From assembly GCF_023078275.1 (NCBI RefSeq), contig NC_062974.1, forward strand, positions 26,510,110 through 26,574,109: a DNA stretch of 64,000 bases, in the 5' to 3' direction. The first letter of the stretch is position 1. Each line of letters begins with the position of its first letter. The notes beneath the pieces were generated by a model that was not told the DNA's origin, made no database searches, and saw nothing but the letters and a program-made list of their open reading frames with translations. This document shows, one piece after another, positions 54,934-64,000 of the stretch. This DNA comes from Leguminivora glycinivorella (taxonomy: Eukaryota; Arthropoda; Insecta; Lepidoptera; Tortricidae). Made by a program: the position numbers and the translations under genes.

Positions 54934-56545
54934 AGGGGCAAGGACGGGGACAGGGACGGGGACAGGGACGGGGACGGGGACGGGGAAGGGGACGGGGACG
55001 GGGACGGGGGATAGGGATAGGGATAGGGATAGGGATAGGGATAGGGATAGGGATAGGGATAGGGATAGGGATAGGGATAGGGATAGGGATAGGGATAGGG
55101 ATAGGGATAGGGATAGGGATAGGGATAGGGATAGGGATAGGGATAGGGATAGGGATAGGGATAGGATAGGGATAGGGATAGGGGATAGGGATAGGGATAG
55201 GGATAGGGATAGGGATAGGGATAGGGATAGGGATAGGGATAGGGATAGGATAGGGATAGGGATAGGGATAGGATAGGGATAGGGATAGGGATAGGGATAG
55301 GGATAGGGATAGGGATAGGGATAGGGATAGGGATAGGATAGGGATAGGGATAGGGATAGGATAGGATAGGATAGGATAGGATAGGATAGGATAGGGGGAT
55401 AGGGATAGGATAGGATAGGATAGGGATAGGATAGGATAGGGATAGGGATAGGGATAGGATAGGGATAGGGATAGGATAGGGATAGGGATAGGATAGGGAT
55501 AGGGATAGGGATAGGATAGGATAGGATAGGATAGGATAGGATAGGGATAGGGATAGGGATAGGGATAGGGATAGGATAGGATAGGGATAGGATAGGGATA
55601 GGATAGGATAGGATAGGATAGGGATAGGGATAGGATAGGGATAGGATAGGATAGGGATAGGATAGGGATAGGGATAGGATAGGGATAGGATAGGGATAGG
55701 GATAGGGATAGGGATAGGGATAGGATAGGGATAGGGATAGGGATAGGGATAGGGATAGGGATAGGATAGGGATAGGGATAGGGATAGGGATAGGGATAGG
55801 ATAGGATAGGGATAGGATAGGATAGGATAGGGATAGGGATAGGGATAGGGATAGGGATAGGGATAGGGATAGGGATAGGGATAGGATAGGATAGGATAGG
55901 ATAGGATAGGATAGGATAGGGATAGGGATAGGGATAGGGATAGGGATAGGGATAGGATAGGGATAGGGATAGGATAGGATAGGATAGGGATAGGGATAGG
56001 GATAGGGATAGGGATAGGGATAGGATAGGGATAGGGATAGGGATAGGGATAGGGATAGGGATAGGGATAGGGATAGGGATAGGGATAGGGATAGGGATAG
56101 GGATAGGGATAGGGATAGGGATAGGGATAGGGATAGGGATAGGGATAGGGGACGGGGACGGGGACGGGGACGGGGACGGGGACGGGGACGGGGACGGGGA
56201 CGGGGACGGGGACGGGGACGGGGACGGGGACGGGGACGGGGACGGGGACGGGGACGGGGACGGGGACGGGGACGGGGACGGGGACGGGGACGGGGACGGG
56301 GACGGGGACGGGGACGGGGACGGGGACGGGGACGGGGACGGGGACGGGGACGGGGACGGGGACGGGGACGGGGACGGGGACGGGGACGGGGACGGGGACG
56401 GGGACGGGGACGGGGACGGGGACGGGGACGGGGACGGGGACGGGGACGGGGACGGGGACGGGGACGGGGACGGGGACGGGGACGGGGACGGGGACGGGGA
56501 CGGGGACGGGGACGGGGATAGGGACGGGACGGGGACGGGGACGAG
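54934..56545. repeat. 1.6 kb hexanucleotide array (GGGATA)n and (GGGGAC)n
   Basis: Three blocks: mixed GGGGAC-type to about 55008; GGGATA/GGATA up to 56147; then 366 bp, exactly 61 units, of GGGGAC (56148-56513) and a decaying edge. Long serine/proline-type frames across it are artefacts of the repeat. Guanine runs on one strand suggest G-quadruplex potential. Confidence 0.95.
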
Positions 56546-56983
56546 GACAAGGATAGAGATAGGGACGGGGATAAGAATAGGATTAGGGTCGGAATAATCG
56601 GTCGGCAATCTAGGCAGTATAAAATGCAGGTGGCTCAGTGGGAAGGGATTATTAGTAAGTAGGCATCGGCGAGTATCCTGCATCCGTGATAACTATTATA
56701 TTCAATGTGCTGTAAGAAGATGGTTGTTTGCTTTCCTTTACGTTTGCAATAAGTATAAGCAAAATGGAAAAAATTGTAAGCGATAACGCAAGGAAGTACT
56801 TTTTACCCTACCGACCATAGCGTCGAGATACTGGCTATGTGGGTTGTATGAAGTTTCCCAGTATAAATATTTATATAGGTAAAATACATACATATTCGTA
56901 CCTACTACCTACGCTGTGGTCGCTGTGTAACAATTCTACAATCATTGCAAGAATTTCTTTTAAAACAATAGTAATAATTTTAA

Positions 56984-57082
56984 GGTACAGTCAGCCAAAA
57001 AACAGTGTAAGGTTCTTGGCTGACCGTACAGCAAATAGATCAGTTACAATGGCCCTCCAGTCGAGAATTGCCCCGCTTTACC
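56984..57082. mobile_element. 99 bp TTAA-flanked MITE nested in element B
   Basis: GGTA...TACC ends with TTAA on both sides (56980-56983, 57083-57086). The corresponding site in element A is empty, giving a direct pre-insertion comparison. Confidence 0.7.
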
Positions 57083-57224
57083 TTAATCGAAACAATCGCG
57101 GACAGATGTACCTACAAAGAAACCTACGGATCCAAATGAAAATCTTATTTTTTGTAAACGTTTCAATAAGAATACTTTTATTACGCGGGCGAAGCCGCGG
57201 GTAAAAGCTAGTAATTCTAATATT

Positions 57225-57430
57225 CCCGCGGGTGTCGTAGAAGTTGACTGTGGGATCTGGGTTAAATTGTGGCGTAGGCGAGAGGCTGGCAACCTGTCAC
57301 TGCAACGTCATAATCTGGATTTCTTTCAACCCCTTTTTGCCAAGAGTGGCACTGAAACTTAATAGTTCATGTGCTCTGCTTACCTCTTTATGGGACACAG
57401 GCGTGATTATAATTATGTATGTATGTATGT
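57225..57430 (+). repeat. RTE-type LINE 3' UTR remnant, copy 2
   Basis: GGGTTAAATTGTGGCGTAGG ... GGGACACAGGCGTGAT (ATGT)n, as at 33505-33725. Confidence 0.7.
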
Positions 57431-57639
57431 ATGTATGTGTCTCCCTTATGTGCGAATTTGCTTAAAGAGAGAACAACACGCGCCTACTGTGCCTTAAATT
57501 GGGTAAGGACAAAGTAAATTATATGTAAATTTACCTATGTAGTGGGTAATAGAGAGAATTGGATTTTTTTTATATTTCAGAGGTTTATACAAACCTAGGT
57601 ACTGAAAATACTGAAGTAGTATTAATATAAGTTTCTAAT

Positions 57640-57728
57640 GGGTCGGCAACGCGCATGTGACACCCCTTGAGTTGCAGGCGTCCATAGGTTACGGTGACCG
57701 ATTTCCATGAGGCGGGCCGTATACCTAA
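57640..57728 (+). repeat. Fragment of the GAGCTCAACGAGGGTGCGG repeat
   Basis: GGCAACGCGCATGTGACACC ... GGCGTCCATAGGTTACGGTG ... GGCGGGCCGTATAC. Confidence 0.7.
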
Positions 57729-58004
57729 AAAAAATATATATACCCATATCTCCACACGCAGCATAACTTTCCTTTGGCTCGTCACAGCTGACTAAAGATG
57801 CTGGCGGCTGTTGATCGATCTCTCGATGATTCATCGATTACCATACTCTCTATTGGCCTTGATCCTTTCGTCACTATTTAAGGACTAGCATAAAGTATAT
57901 TGCACACTTGCACAGAGGACACTACATATTTACATGTTTGCGTTCGCTGCTACTAGCATCACTGGTAAGATCGCGAAGTCCTTACTGTGTGGCCATGAGT
58001 AATA

Positions 58005-58152
58005 AGTAAGTAAGTAAGTAAATATTCTTTATTGCACCATTTTACATGTTATAAGTATACAGAATGTTTAGTGAGAGTATAACTAGGTAACAACAGGCGG
58101 TCTTATCGCTAAAAAGCGATCTCTTCCAGACAACCTTAGGGTAGCTGGAAAA
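58005..58152 (-). repeat. Non-LTR retrotransposon 3' tail, minus
   Basis: AGTAAATATTCTTTATTGCA ... GGCGGTCTTATCGCTAAAAA ... CTCTTCCAGACAACC, the complement of 9549-9697. A (TAAG)n run at the edge is the tail repeat. Confidence 0.65.
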
Positions 58153-58199
58153 ACGGAACAGAAACAAAAGTTAACAGGCAGTGCAAGAACAAAAAAAAT

Positions 58200-58410
58200 A
58201 TAGAGAAAATATAGAGAGTACTGATGTGCCGACGGAAAGTTTCCAAAATTCTGAAATTTTCACATAGGAAAACTTCGGAAACTTTCCATACTTTATATGG
58301 ACGGAAACTTTCCATTTCATAAATTTAAATTCCCTTTATTTTTCGTGAAAATTTCGTGAATTTTTCAAGAAACATAAGATTTTTTTGGAAAGTCTCCGCA
58401 ACTTGCACAT
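58200..58410. repeat. GGAAACTTTCC-rich short repeat
   Basis: GGAAAGTTTCC or GGAAACTTTCC occurs four times within about 100 bp. No gene is seen nearby. Confidence 0.5.
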
Positions 58411-58493
58411 CACTAGCCATGAGCGTCACCAATATCAAAAAGCTCATTAGGTTAGTATTATTACTCATTAACCATATCAACGCTGTTTAGGAA

Positions 58494-58666
58494 GTGTAAC
58501 GCCGTGTCTTGCGTGGGCGACGGTCGCGCGACCGTCGCGCGACCATCGCCGTCGCGTCTCATCGCATGGTCTACTTCCATATCGATAAGGTTTGATTTCG
58601 TAAGCGTCGCATCGCCGTCGCGCGACCATCGCGCGACCGTCGCCCACGCAAGCCACGGCGTAACAC
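58494..58666. mobile_element. MITE with GTAACGCCGTG ends
   Basis: GTGTAACGCCGTGTCTTGCG / CGCAAGCCACGGCGTAACAC, followed inward by repeated GGTCGCGCGACC palindromes. GC-rich, 173 bp. Confidence 0.8.
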
Positions 58667-59748
58667 ACAAGCACAGACACAAGTCCGGTGTAGCATCACC
58701 GATGGTATATAACTTGATATCATTTAGTACGGTACTTGCAACTAATCAACTTTAGGTGAAGTAGTAAGGCAGCAAAGGTGTTAAGAAAGTAATGAGAGTA
58801 GGGCTAAGCAACTCAATAACAAGCGTGGGCGTGATTTTTGTGTAATTGTATCTACTAACCTATTATGGATCGTACTATGGTCTGAAATAAAGAATTTTTT
58901 TTTTTTTTTTTTTTATTAAAAGTAAAAAATCTCCGCTGGAATCTTTTCGAGGCTCAGGCCTAGCTTTAGAACCAGCGTAGCTCTATTTGATGTTCATATG
59001 CGTATTACAATATGCCTACTTGAAACATAAATATTTCATTTTCATTTCATTTGATTTTCAAATTCTTTAATAAGCACTGTGCAGTAAGTACTTAATAATG
59101 TCAACAGTAGGTTCTCATTGCCCGCCCACCATGTGGTTCTAGATTTGATCAAATCTGTTTCATGCTAGACCGTACGGTCGTTCTCCCTCACTTGTCATTC
59201 AGTGGTCGTACGATTGTATCCATGCTAATGTAGACGGAACTCTTTCATTCATGGCTGGCGCTACACTCAAAAAAAAGTACATACATATAAATAAATAATA
59301 TTATACTAAGTATTCCTCGTTAAGGATTTTTTTAAATGGATTTTGGTTAGGTGTGGTTATTCCATTTGTCTGGATTACAAAAACGCGAATGGAGATGGCG
59401 CCATCTGGCACTCTATTATAAGTTATATATGAATATAATTATTAAACATTAGAGTTTTCAATAGCTCTTGGGCCTCTTGGTCCATCTAAGCTACCTTGCA
59501 TCCATATGAGCAGAAAACGTTGAAGGGAAATCATTACAGTTTTATTTTCATAAAAATTATATATGAATTAATGGTGAATATCATACAGAACTGATAGGTA
59601 GCTTAGTTCTTTTGACCCTAGTCCAGTAAAGTTAGTCTTTTTTCCCTTTTAAAAAATAAAATCCCAAAACAATGTCAAAAATACCAACGTAGTCCAATAA
59701 AATCACGTCTTTAGTGCTCTTTACATATCCCGCACCTTTTTTGGGCTT
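58667..59748. other. No gene seen
   Basis: AT-rich DNA with a poly-T run at 58898-58912 and scattered repeat scraps. Confidence 0.45.
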
Positions 59749-59858
59749 CTCTGTTTGACCTAAAGGTTGACTGGTAGAGAATGCCATGTAGCATTAAGTC
59801 CGCCTTTTGTAACTGTATATTTTTACTGTGCAATAAAGTTTAAATAAATAAATAAATA
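59749..59858 (+). repeat. LINE 3' tail with (AAAT)n
   Basis: TGACCTAAAGGTTGACTGGT ... GAATGCCATGTAGCATTAAG ... GTGCAATAAAGTTTAAATAA; the same end is seen inverted at 30394-30415. Confidence 0.65.
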
Positions 59859-59861
59859 ATA

Positions 59862-60283
59862 ATAGTTATTTGTTATACAAGGGGGCAAAGTTGTATTTTA
59901 ACGCCGAGTGTGGAATTGATAAACGAGCAAGTGAAAGGGTTCTATAGTTGAAGTTTCGAGAATAGAACCCGGAACTTGCGAGTTTTTTAACACACGAGAA
60001 GTAAAATACATTTGCACCCGAGTGTAACGCAAAACTTTTCCCCTCACTATAGCGAGGAAACTACAACGCAAAAAAATGCGTTTATCACTGCTTCCAGTAG
60101 TTCCACGGGTGGTAAATCATCTTTATTACTAGGTTCACCCACTTTTATCAATTTTAAAGCAGTCGATTTGACTTTATTCAAGGTCAATTACTTTACCCAC
60201 TAGTGGATCAAATGCGTTTTTACCCGCTGGTATTAAAGGACAAAACACGTGTTTCCGAGCTAGTGAGGAGAAAAAATACGTAG
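59862..60283 (+). repeat. Dispersed ~430 bp repeat, copy 2
   Basis: Matches 22880-23310 along almost its full length, with a small deletion at the CGAGCGAAGCGAGTGG motif. Confidence 0.75.
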
Positions 60284-60940
60284 CCTACTATAAACGAAAA
60301 GCGAGTTTACTTATTTAAACAGTGTAGATGGCCTAGGTGCCAACTAGGTAGTCCATCTGACCAAGTTGAGACGGTCGAGTCGGTCCGTCGTGAGACGTGA
60401 ACCTCGACCCGCGGCTAACTTTCCCCCGATCGTGTGATAACACGTCCATCTCCATTGATAACCTGCTGATACGTCGGAAGAGTAGACATGCTGACAAAGA
60501 TTTCAAAAGTTAGGATAGGACTTTTCTTATTGTAATGCCATTTGTGCACTGATGAACTGGTCAATTGAGTTTGTAAGCCCAGTCTGTATTAATGTGTAAT
60601 TGTGTAAGTATGTGTATATCGCTATTGTTCAAATATTTCAGATTCCAGTCCTTACGGAATTTATGTCACTGATGAAGCAGTTTGTAACTTTGTGAGGACT
60701 GAAGTGATAAACCCCTAAATGCTCAATGAAAACAACACACTTTAAATAACCATATATTCAATTTCTTGCTAATATTATTCGTACATATGTACATGGAAAA
60801 CCAACAGCTTATAGGTATTATCAGTAAGATCCATAATAGATTGTAGAAATTATAGGGCTACTTAGGTACTATTCAAATGAGAAACTTAGAGAAAATTTAT
60901 TAGTTAAAACATTTAACTCATATTAAATAAACACAGGTAG
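60284..60940. other. No gene seen
   Basis: Mixed-composition DNA; no coding signal or repeat family recognised. Confidence 0.45.
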
Positions 60941-61526
60941 AAAAAAACCGGCCAAGAGCGTGTCGGGCCACGCTCAGTGTAGGGTTCCGTAGTTTTCCGT
61001 ATTTTTCTCAAAAACTACTGAACCTATCAAGTTCAAAACAATTTTCCTAGAAAGTCTTTATAAAGTTCTACTTTTGTGATTTTTTTCATATTTTTTAAAC
61101 ATATGGTTCAAAAGTTAGACGGGGGGGGACGCACTTTTTTTCCTTTAGGAGCGATTATTTCCGAAAATATTAATATTATCAAAAAACGATCTTAGTAAAC
61201 CCTTATTCATTTTTAAATACCTATCCAACAATATATCACACGTTGGGGTTAGAATGAAAAAAAATATCAGCTCCCACTTTACATGTAGGGGGTGTACCCT
61301 AATAAAACTTTTTTTTCCATTTTTTATTTTTGCACTTTGTTGGCGTGATTGATATACATATTGGTACCAAATTTCAGCTTTCTAGTGCTAACGGTTACTG
61401 AGATTATCCGCGGACGGACGGACGGACGGACGGACGGACGGACGGACGGACGGACGGATGGACGGACGGACAGACAGACATGGCGAAACTATAAGGGTTC
61501 CTAGTTGACTACGGAACCCTAAAAAG
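60941..61526 (-). repeat. Full GGTTCCGTAG repeat, minus
   Basis: AAACCGGCCAAGAGCGTGTC to GACTACGGAACCCTAAAAAG, with an expanded (GGAC)n tract of about 60 bp. Confidence 0.8.
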
Positions 61527-61978
61527 AGGTATTGAACAAGAAAATGCACATTATTTTACCTTTTGCACTGATACTGCAAAAAGGCAGATATCTAATTTGA
61601 TTTCAGAATAATACTTAATCATTGTTGAGGTTAATAAACTCTACCTGTCATGTAATTAATTTAATCAAAATATTTATAAACTGAATTAACAGCAGACTAT
61701 TGCAAATTGCAACAATTCGAATGAAGAAACATATTGCATCGGAATCTTGCAATTTAAACACAAAGCGTAGTAATGATAACATTGATAACATATTATGTGT
61801 AGGTACCAATCTTTTTCTGATATAAATTAATAATCGTAGATTTTTTTTCCACTTGTTCGCACATAAATCTAAAACGAATAAAACTGTCAGTTACTTAAAT
61901 GTACTTATGTCAGAACCTTTTTGTGAATTCACGTATATTCATTCATTCAATTATTCATTATTTTCTACCACTTCTGGT

Positions 61979-62100
61979 GCCCATTTTCTCGAAAGTTATT
62001 AGTCTAATAATGTTAGTGTGTTGTCATGGCAATCCATACGATTTGATAGTTCGTGGACTAGTAATATAATATTAGTCTAATATCGTTCGAGAAATGGGCC
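61979..62100. mobile_element. MITE, GCCCATTTTCTCGAA ends
   Basis: GCCCATTTTCTCGAAAGTTA and TATTAGTCTAAT pair with ATTAGTCTAATA and TCGTTCGAGAAATGGGC. Confidence 0.7.
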
Positions 62101-62319
62101 CTCGGTTGCGAACAAGCATACGGTACGGCCCACCTGAAACTAGGTACCTACTTAATTTCGTTACTTACGCAAATACAAAGTCACACAAGTCCTTTCATAA
62201 AAGGGTTTTACAACTGTCTTCTAAAACTTTAACATAACTTTACCCAAACAAATGTCTCTATAACCTAAACCTACAATTAGCATTATCACGGCGAAGCTCA
62301 TCCAATGCTCTCACCGCTT

Positions 62320-62470
62320 TCCCGCCTCGGCTGCGCGAGCGCAGAAGCGCAGAACCTAACGGCGCGCCGGCCGACGCGCACGCGCGAGTGCCCTGTGTTC
62401 CAAATTCGAAAAACGAAAACTGTGCTGTGTTGTGATTCTTGTTTGTGAACTGTGACTTTTATATTGTGAG
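62320..62470 (+). promoter_or_regulatory. CpG-rich promoter and non-coding first exon of a downstream plus-strand gene
   Basis: A CCAAT at about 62304 and a CpG-dense stretch (GCGCGAGCGC, GGCGCGCCGGCCGACGCGCA) precede an AT-balanced segment without ATG that ends TTGTGAG|GTGAGT at 62470. This pattern is that of a 5' UTR exon with its donor; the remaining gene lies to the right. The transcription start is not identifiable from sequence alone. Confidence 0.5.
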
Positions 62471-62476
62471 GTGAGT

Positions 62477-63544
62477 GTGTTTTGTTTTTTTAACGATTCG
62501 TGATAAGGTACTTTTTTGGAGATCGTCTTTTGTTTTTTGTTTAGATTTCCTTGCGAATTCTTGCGGTTTTCATTTGCGAATTTTTCAAAAACTTTTCCAA
62601 AGTTGACGTTTCGCGGTGGAGGTTTAATTTATGTTTGCGGTACTTTCTAAGTGGGGGTTTTTTGAGGAAAAATAGTTAGGTCTGTTTGATAATTGCGGCG
62701 CACCGTTATGTTCGTCTGTCTGTTCTGTTCTAGCTCAGTAACGCCGTTATGGCTGAGCACATTTGGATTGAGTTTGCGTTGATTGCTCGTCCGATGGAAC
62801 GATTTGTGCAATGAGAAGTTAATGAATGATAGTGGGATGAAATGGATTGATTGTATCGTTTTAGTTATCGTAATTTTGTCCGTGCGATTGGAATTTAATA
62901 GTTCAATTTAAAAGCATAATTTTTTAAAACAAAGATTACAAAACGAATTACTGCTCATAATTATTTATTTTTATTTACTAAACAATATTTCCGAAAAGCT
63001 ACAGAAACATGGTGTACCTAGACGTTTATATTTAATTTGAAATATATTGTTATTATGTTATTAAGCAATTAATCATACGTGAAAAAAAATACGTGATTTT
63101 ATAGAATTTTCATCTATCGCACGCACATGAGTTTTTTTAGAGCCATCTTTCTTTTAACTTGAAATTTGCTACTTCTAGGCATAATATACAATACCTACAT
63201 AATAATAAAGTCATAAAATAATTTCGTATCGTATTGATTTGCAAAAATCAATTATAGATTACGCGACAAAAGTACTTGAAAAACAATTCGTATAAGATTT
63301 CAAAACACATACCGTCTCCGATATCAGTATCACAGCTGTGCACACTCATAAACTAGGCCTAATTAGGTATATATGATTCGAATATCGCCACGCCTGTAAC
63401 GTATATAATTATTGTATGAATTCATTCTTACACTTACTTGTTTACGTTAAATTATTCTGAATATCTACACATTAAAAAAATATTGCTATTTTTGATTAAT
63501 TTTGACAAGGAACAAGATTTGAATCGAATCGGCCAAATATCGCA
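62477..63544. other. Putative first intron; no gene seen
   Basis: AT-rich sequence downstream of the GTGAGT donor, with no coding exon recognised up to the window end. Confidence 0.4.
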
Positions 63545-63745
63545 AATTTTTGTCATCATCACTACATAGTATAAAACAAAGTCGCTTTCTCTGTCCCTAT
63601 GTCCCTATGTCCCTATGTATGCTTAAATCTTTAAAACTACGCAACGGATTTTGATGCGGTTTTTTTAAATAGATAGAGTGATTGTAGAGGAAGGTTTACA
63701 TGTAGGTATAGTACCCGTGCAAAGCCGGGGCGGGTCGCTAGTTAT
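63545..63745 (-). repeat. SINE-like element, minus
   Basis: On the minus strand it begins TAGCGACCCGCCCCGGCTTT and ends near the (CATAGGGA)n tract at 63590-63620. Confidence 0.6.
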
Positions 63746-63888
63746 TGATAAGTATTATTTAGACAAGGACATTTGGAGATTGGAAAGGACATAGGTATGT
63801 TATTATGTTTGTAATAGAATCAACAAATCACTTCATTTAGTAGTATCATTTGATGTACGGTAAATTAAAATTATTTCCTAAGGCCTAC

Positions 63889-64000
63889 TTGCACCAACCA
63901 CTTAACTCAGGGTTAGTGGTCTGTCAACTATCAAATTCTATATAAAATGGTGGGTTAAGCCTCGGGTTAATTACTTAACCCTCCACTTTCATTGGTGCAA
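63889..64000. mobile_element. MITE with TTGCACCAA ends
   Basis: TTGCACCAA ... CACTTAACTC at the left and TTACTTAACCCTCC ... TTGGTGCAA at the right. It ends exactly at the window edge and may continue. Confidence 0.7.

Larger units (their letters stand above)
54931..57211 (-). mobile_element. Dispersed element carrying the hexanucleotide array (element B)
   Basis: On the minus strand, from CTAGCTTTTACCCGCGGCTT (57211) through the ATCCCACATAGCC-like and AAAAAGTACTT blocks to the array, in the same order as element A at 25974-26470. It is enlarged by the array expansion and by a nested MITE at 56984-57082. Confidence 0.75.

Noticed and set aside
54934..56545. Interstitial telomere
   Set aside because: The insect telomere repeat is TTAGG; the units here are GGGATA and GGGGAC, and the flanks place it in a dispersed element.
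54902..56683. 593- and 544-codon frames of Ser-Pro, Arg-Pro and Ile-Pro repeats
   Set aside because: They are translations of the hexanucleotide array; several frames are open only because the unit length is a multiple of three and lacks stops.

Overview
The window looks like insect nuclear DNA, most likely from a moth or butterfly (Lepidoptera). It is AT-rich and gene-poor. It is crowded with foldback elements (MITEs) bearing TA, TTA/TAA or TTAA target duplications, SINE-like repeats that begin near AGCTTTTGCCCGCGGCTTCG, repeats of the CCGGCCAAG...GGTTCCGTA type, and decayed LINE 3' ends. There is no bacterial gene organisation, and the only substantial host gene is an intron-rich eukaryotic one. 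The species assignment is inference from repeat style and gene structure.

Layout. 1-2458: 3' part of an LTR retrotransposon, with a gag-protease reading frame followed directly by a 3' LTR and no polymerase between them. 2459-23773: intergenic, built from MITEs, SINE-like repeats and LINE remnants (17.1 kb and 20.4 kb). 23902-42620, minus strand: a complete BRD7/BRD9-type bromodomain gene that I assembled by hand. It has 12 coding exons whose splice phases all agree, giving 1656 nt and 551 residues. Its introns hold a 5'-truncated cathepsin B pseudogene on the opposite strand (31393-32782, split by a 696 bp Harbinger-like MITE), a 64 bp GC-rich minisatellite (27391-28259), a tRNA-derived SINE (38.4 kb), and partial duplicates of the gene's own exons 6, 7 and 10. 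42.7-54.9 kb: intergenic repeats, including four Harbinger-like MITEs, one of them a 48 bp perfect palindrome. 54934-56545: a 1.6 kb hexanucleotide array of (GGGATA)n and (GGGGAC)61 inside a dispersed element whose short-array sibling lies in an intron at 25974-26470. 57.2-62.3 kb: more repeats. 62320-62470: a CpG-rich promoter and non-coding first exon with a strong GTGAGT donor, probably the start of a plus-strand gene that continues beyond the window.

The host biology visible here is one chromatin reader: BRD7/BRD9-family proteins are subunits of PBAF or ncBAF-type SWI/SNF remodellers. Everything else is mobile or repetitive. The most interesting features are what repeats have done to the bromodomain gene: exon fragments amplified inside introns, one of them with usable splice sites in the right phase; a SINE 9 nt from a splice acceptor; a TTAA MITE 1 nt past the stop codon; and an apparently missing segment of the C-terminal conserved domain.
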